From positions 1 through 15,841 of the forward strand of contig CAMJES010000020.1 in assembly GCA_946404705.1 (NCBI GenBank): a DNA stretch of 15,841 nucleotides, read 5' to 3'. Made by a program: the position numbers and the translations under genes. Shown piece after piece: positions 13,986-15,841 of the stretch; positions within the stretch are counted from its first letter, which is position 1; each line of letters opens with the position of its first letter. The notes beneath the pieces are model-generated. The model was given only the letters and a program-made list of their open reading frames with translations, was not told where the DNA came from and made no database searches. This DNA is from an uncultured Ruminococcus sp. (GTDB lineage Bacteria; Bacillota; Clostridia; Oscillospirales; Ruminococcaceae).

Positions 13986-14849
13986 TTATTGTGATTTGTG
14001 CTTTTGTCCGAGCCTGCGGCGGTATTCGCTCGGGGTGATGCCCATCTGCTTTTTGAATACGCGGCAGAAGTAATTTCCGTCACCGAAGCCGCTTTGCTGG
14101 GCGGTTTCTTCAACGGAAAGCTCACCCTCTTCAAGAAGACTGCAGGCGCGGCGCAGACGGAGCGAAATTATGTATTCCTGCGGCGTCTGGTGGTAGGTTT
14201 CGGTGAAGATGCGGACAAAATGCCGCGCCGAATAGTGCGTGACCTCGGCAATGGAATCAAGCGTCAGCTTTTCGGTGAAGTTTCGCTCGATGAATTCAGC
14301 CGCCGCTGTGATATTTTCGGCGCTTCGGTTCTTGCCCGATTCCTTTGAAGCGAAAAGCCGCGACAGCATTACCGACAGCATCATAAAATATGACCGCAGC
14401 AGCGTTTCACGCCCGTCCGAGCAGGTGCCGTATTCGTTTTGCAGCATTTTCAGCACATCGCATACGCGGATAAACTCATCGGGCGGAAGAGTAAGCTTGC
14501 TCTGCACTCCGTTTTTGCCGAAAAAAAGCGAGCGGAAGCTCTGTGACGCGCATATATCCGAGTTCTGACCGAAAAAAGCGTCAAAACCGAACATTATATT
14601 GCATATCCTGAACCCGACAGCGTCAGCAAAGCCGTGCGTTCGGTCGGTGCCGATTACGAAAACATCCCCCTTTTTTATAGGGAAGCATTCATCGTCAACG
14701 ATATGCATCGCGCTTCCGCCGATAACGATAACAAGCTCGCAGAAGTCTGCGTGGCTGTGGACGGGGAAGGTGTTTTCGTGAATATCCTGCTCAATATGGA
14801 ACGGAAAAGTGCTTTCTCCCGTAAATTCTTTAAGGTAAAATTCTTTCAT
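13986..14849 (-). CDS. AraC-family transcriptional regulator with cupin sensor domain
   Basis: 287 residues. The N-terminal cupin has H-S-H-A-D-F-C-E (H31, H33, E38) and H72, the usual sugar-sensing fold of RhaR/MsmR-type regulators. The C-terminal AraC/XylS DNA-binding domain (about 178-282) has two helix-turn-helix units. The first surrounds L-D-S-I-A-E-V-T-H-Y-S-A-R-H-F. The second contains V-E-E-T-A-Q-Q-S-G-F-G-D-G-N-Y-F-C-R-V-F-K-K followed by G-I-T-P-S-E-Y-R. It is divergent from an LplB-type sugar permease gene, so it very likely controls that transporter, probably as an activator using the two direct repeats at 14920-14953. AGGA lies about 11 bases before the ATG. It is also upstream of nth and recQ in the same direction, with only a 24-base gap. 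The ligand is unknown. Confidence 0.92.
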   Translation of the reverse strand: MKEFYLKEFTGESTFPFHIEQDIHENTFPVHSHADFCELVIVIGGSAMHIVDDECFPIKKGDVFVIGTDRTHGFADAVGFRICNIMFGFDAFFGQNSDICASQSFRSLFFGKNGVQSKLTLPPDEFIRVCDVLKMLQNEYGTCSDGRETLLRSYFMMLSVMLSRLFASKESGKNRSAENITAAAEFIERNFTEKLTLDSIAEVTHYSARHFVRIFTETYHQTPQEYIISLRLRRACSLLEEGELSVEETAQQSGFGDGNYFCRVFKKQMGITPSEYRRRLGQKHKSQ

Positions 14850-14885
14850 TTTAAGTTTTTTCCTGTTTTTTTGTAATATATGACA

Positions 14886-14901
14886 ATGTAATCGGTTTAC
14901 T
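14886..14901. promoter_or_regulatory. GTAA-N5-TTAC imperfect palindrome (LacI/cre-like)
   Basis: ATGTAATCGGTTTACT has GTAA (14888-14891) and TTAC (14897-14900) around a five-base centre containing CG. It resembles LacI/GalR-class or CcpA catabolite sites but does not fit the cre consensus exactly (one base too long). It lies between the two divergent genes. Confidence 0.3.
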
Positions 14902-14919
14902 TTTTGCTACATTTTGTTT

Positions 14920-14953
14920 ATGTCATTATTGTGCTAAAAAATGTCATTATTGT
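14920..14953 (+). promoter_or_regulatory. Two 13-nt direct repeats 21 bp apart, candidate AraC-type operator
   Basis: ATGTCATTATTGT occurs exactly at 14920-14932 and 14941-14953. The start-to-start distance is 21 bases, i.e. two helical turns. The second copy ends two bases before the permease -35 (14956). Direct half-sites in helical phase next to the -35 are typical of AraC-family activator sites, and such a regulator is encoded divergently next door. Confidence 0.65.
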
Positions 14954-14955
14954 TA

Positions 14956-14984
14956 TGGAAAAAGTGATAAAACTGTGATATAAT
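14956..14984 (+). promoter_or_regulatory. Promoter of the sugar ABC permease gene
   Basis: TGGAAA (14956-14961, 4 of 6 to TTGACA), a 17-base spacer and a perfect TATAAT (14979-14984) with TGA before it (extended -10). The weak -35 beside the direct repeats fits activator-dependent expression. The start of transcription would be near 14991, giving a leader of about 85 bases. Confidence 0.7.
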
Positions 14985-15074
14985 TTGTTTACATTGTAGC
15001 ATATTTTTACAAAATAATCAAGGCTTTATGTGGATTTTTAGCTTGGTTGTTTAAACTTTTGGAGGTGCAGAAAT

Positions 15075-15795
15075 ATGGCAGATGCTGTTAAATCAGCATA
15101 CGAGATCGGCGAAAAAAAGAAAGGGATAGTGCGTTCGCCCCGCGAAAGGCTCTGCGATATGCTTTTCTGGGCAGTTCGTCTGGCAACTATCGTGAATATC
15201 GTTATTCTTTTCTTCCCCGGATTCAACGCTGCAAGAATAACCGATCAGATCAATAAGAATATGTCGCTTTTCACCTGCGGTGTTTCTTACAAAACTCTGA
15301 CGACAAACCTCGGACGAGCTTTTTCAAGAGGATGGGTTCCCGAGTCTGCGTTCAAACTGCTTAACGTAAGCAGCCTTATCATTATCGCAGCAGTTGTTGT
15401 AATGATAATCGGCGCTTGTATGTCGCTCGGAAACAATAAGATGAAAAAATTCAGTACATTCTTCAGCATCGGCGGCGCTGTTGTTGAAGGCTGTGCGCTT
15501 ATCGGAATTTACCGTTCCTACGATATGCTCCTCGGCTCCGAGAAGATCGAAAAGGTTAATCCTGTTCTGCCCGGAATGATCTGGTTCTATGTCGCTCTTG
15601 CGGTTATTGTACTGTTTGTTTCTGCTGCAGAGCTTGTGCTTATACCGGTCGATAAGGATCAGAAGATGGAAATGCTTCCCAAATACAGGCTTTTCCTTAT
15701 GATGCTCCCGATACTTGTTCTTGCATTCGTATTCTGCTATCTGCCGCTTTTCGGTTGGAGATATGCATTCTTCGATTATAAGTCCGGTGAAACTC
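15075..15795 (+). CDS. LplB-type sugar ABC transporter permease with extended N-terminus (3' truncated)
   Basis: About 240 genuine residues before the sequence turns into adapter at 15796. GGAGG (15061-15065) is 9 bases before the ATG. Four hydrophobic helices occupy about residues 29-50, 98-118, 128-147 and 166-191. Then comes K-Y-R-L-F-L-M-M-L-P-I-L-V-L-A-F-V-F (203-220) with C-Y-L-P-L-F-G-W-R-Y-A-F-F-D-Y (221-235), which is the start of the LplB/YteP family of oligo- or polysaccharide ABC permeases. In ordinary family members that segment lies close to the N-terminus, so about 195 residues are an added membrane domain. The cytoplasmic-loop EAA motif and the rest are missing because of the contig end. 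Control by the divergent AraC regulator is inferred. The substrate is probably a sugar or glycan but cannot be named. Confidence 0.75.
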
Positions 15796-15841
15796 AGATC
15801 GGAAGAGCACACGTCTGAACTCCAGTCACCGGCTATGATAT
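15796..15841 (+). other. Illumina TruSeq adapter and index (not genomic)
   Basis: From 15796 the sequence reads AGATCGGAAGAGC and continues exactly as the 34-base TruSeq read-1 adapter to 15829 (ending CCAGTCAC). CGGCTATG (15830-15837) follows, which I recall as TruSeq HT i7 index D709. Then ATAT (15838-15841), where the adapter would read ATCT. Any codons read here, including the apparent permease ending Q-I-G-R-A-H-V, are artificial. Confidence 0.97.

Noticed and set aside
14887..14900. Canonical CcpA cre site
   Set aside because: TGTAATCGGTTTAC matches the left half, but the right half is shifted by one base; kept only as a low-confidence symmetric site.
15796..15818. Natural C-terminus of the permease at 15818
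   Set aside because: Those codons are TruSeq adapter sequence, and the protein would end inside the first helix of the permease domain.

Overview
The window looks like the end of a draft or metagenomic contig from a Gram-positive gut-type Clostridia, probably Oscillospiraceae/Ruminococcus-like. This is inferred from the gene families (GldG plus DUF4340, MoxR-DUF58-transglutaminase, LplB-type permease), the AAGGAGG/AAAGGAA ribosome binding sites, the TGnTATAAT extended -10 promoters and the moderate GC. No rRNA, tRNA, CRISPR array, insertion sequence or phage gene was seen. No gene-free gap exceeds 300 bases; the longest is the 225-base divergent control region at 14850-15074.

Layout. (1) Positions 1-2114, plus strand: the 3' end of a GldG-type ABC accessory gene, then a DUF4340 gene overlapping it by one base (TAATG), i.e. 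the tail of a GldA/F/G-like export operon. (2) 2164-2591: a self-contained unit with an extended -10 promoter, a 95-residue conserved small protein and an intrinsic terminator. (3) 2590-4673: a cytosolic sensor with a LacI-type sugar-binding fold, a middle region and a GGDEF diguanylate cyclase domain. It lies behind a 19-bp perfect palindrome and ends at a bidirectional terminator shared with the convergent cluster. (4) 4658-11300, minus strand: a five-gene run made of a YtpQ/DUF1444-like protein, a leucine-rich-repeat membrane-anchored surface protein, MoxR ATPase, DUF58 protein and a TgpA-like transmembrane transglutaminase. The first gene has its own promoter. A 15-bp-stem hairpin separates the LRR gene from moxR. 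(5) 11269-14849, minus strand: an AraC-family regulator, endonuclease III (nth) and RecQ helicase, tightly packed. nth and recQ overlap by ATGA. (6) 14850-15795: a divergent regulatory region and the 5' end of an LplB-type sugar ABC permease with an unusual N-terminal membrane extension.

How it works together. The AraC regulator and the divergent permease form a probable sugar-uptake control pair, with two 13-nt direct repeats 21 bp apart next to the permease -35. MoxR, DUF58 and TgpA form a known type of cell-envelope module; the LRR protein upstream is a candidate partner. The LacI-GGDEF protein would couple a small ligand to cyclic-di-GMP.

Quality warning: the last 46 bases (15796-15841) are not genomic. 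They match the Illumina TruSeq read-1 adapter followed by an index, so the permease gene is truncated at about 15795 and any reading frame past that point is artificial.
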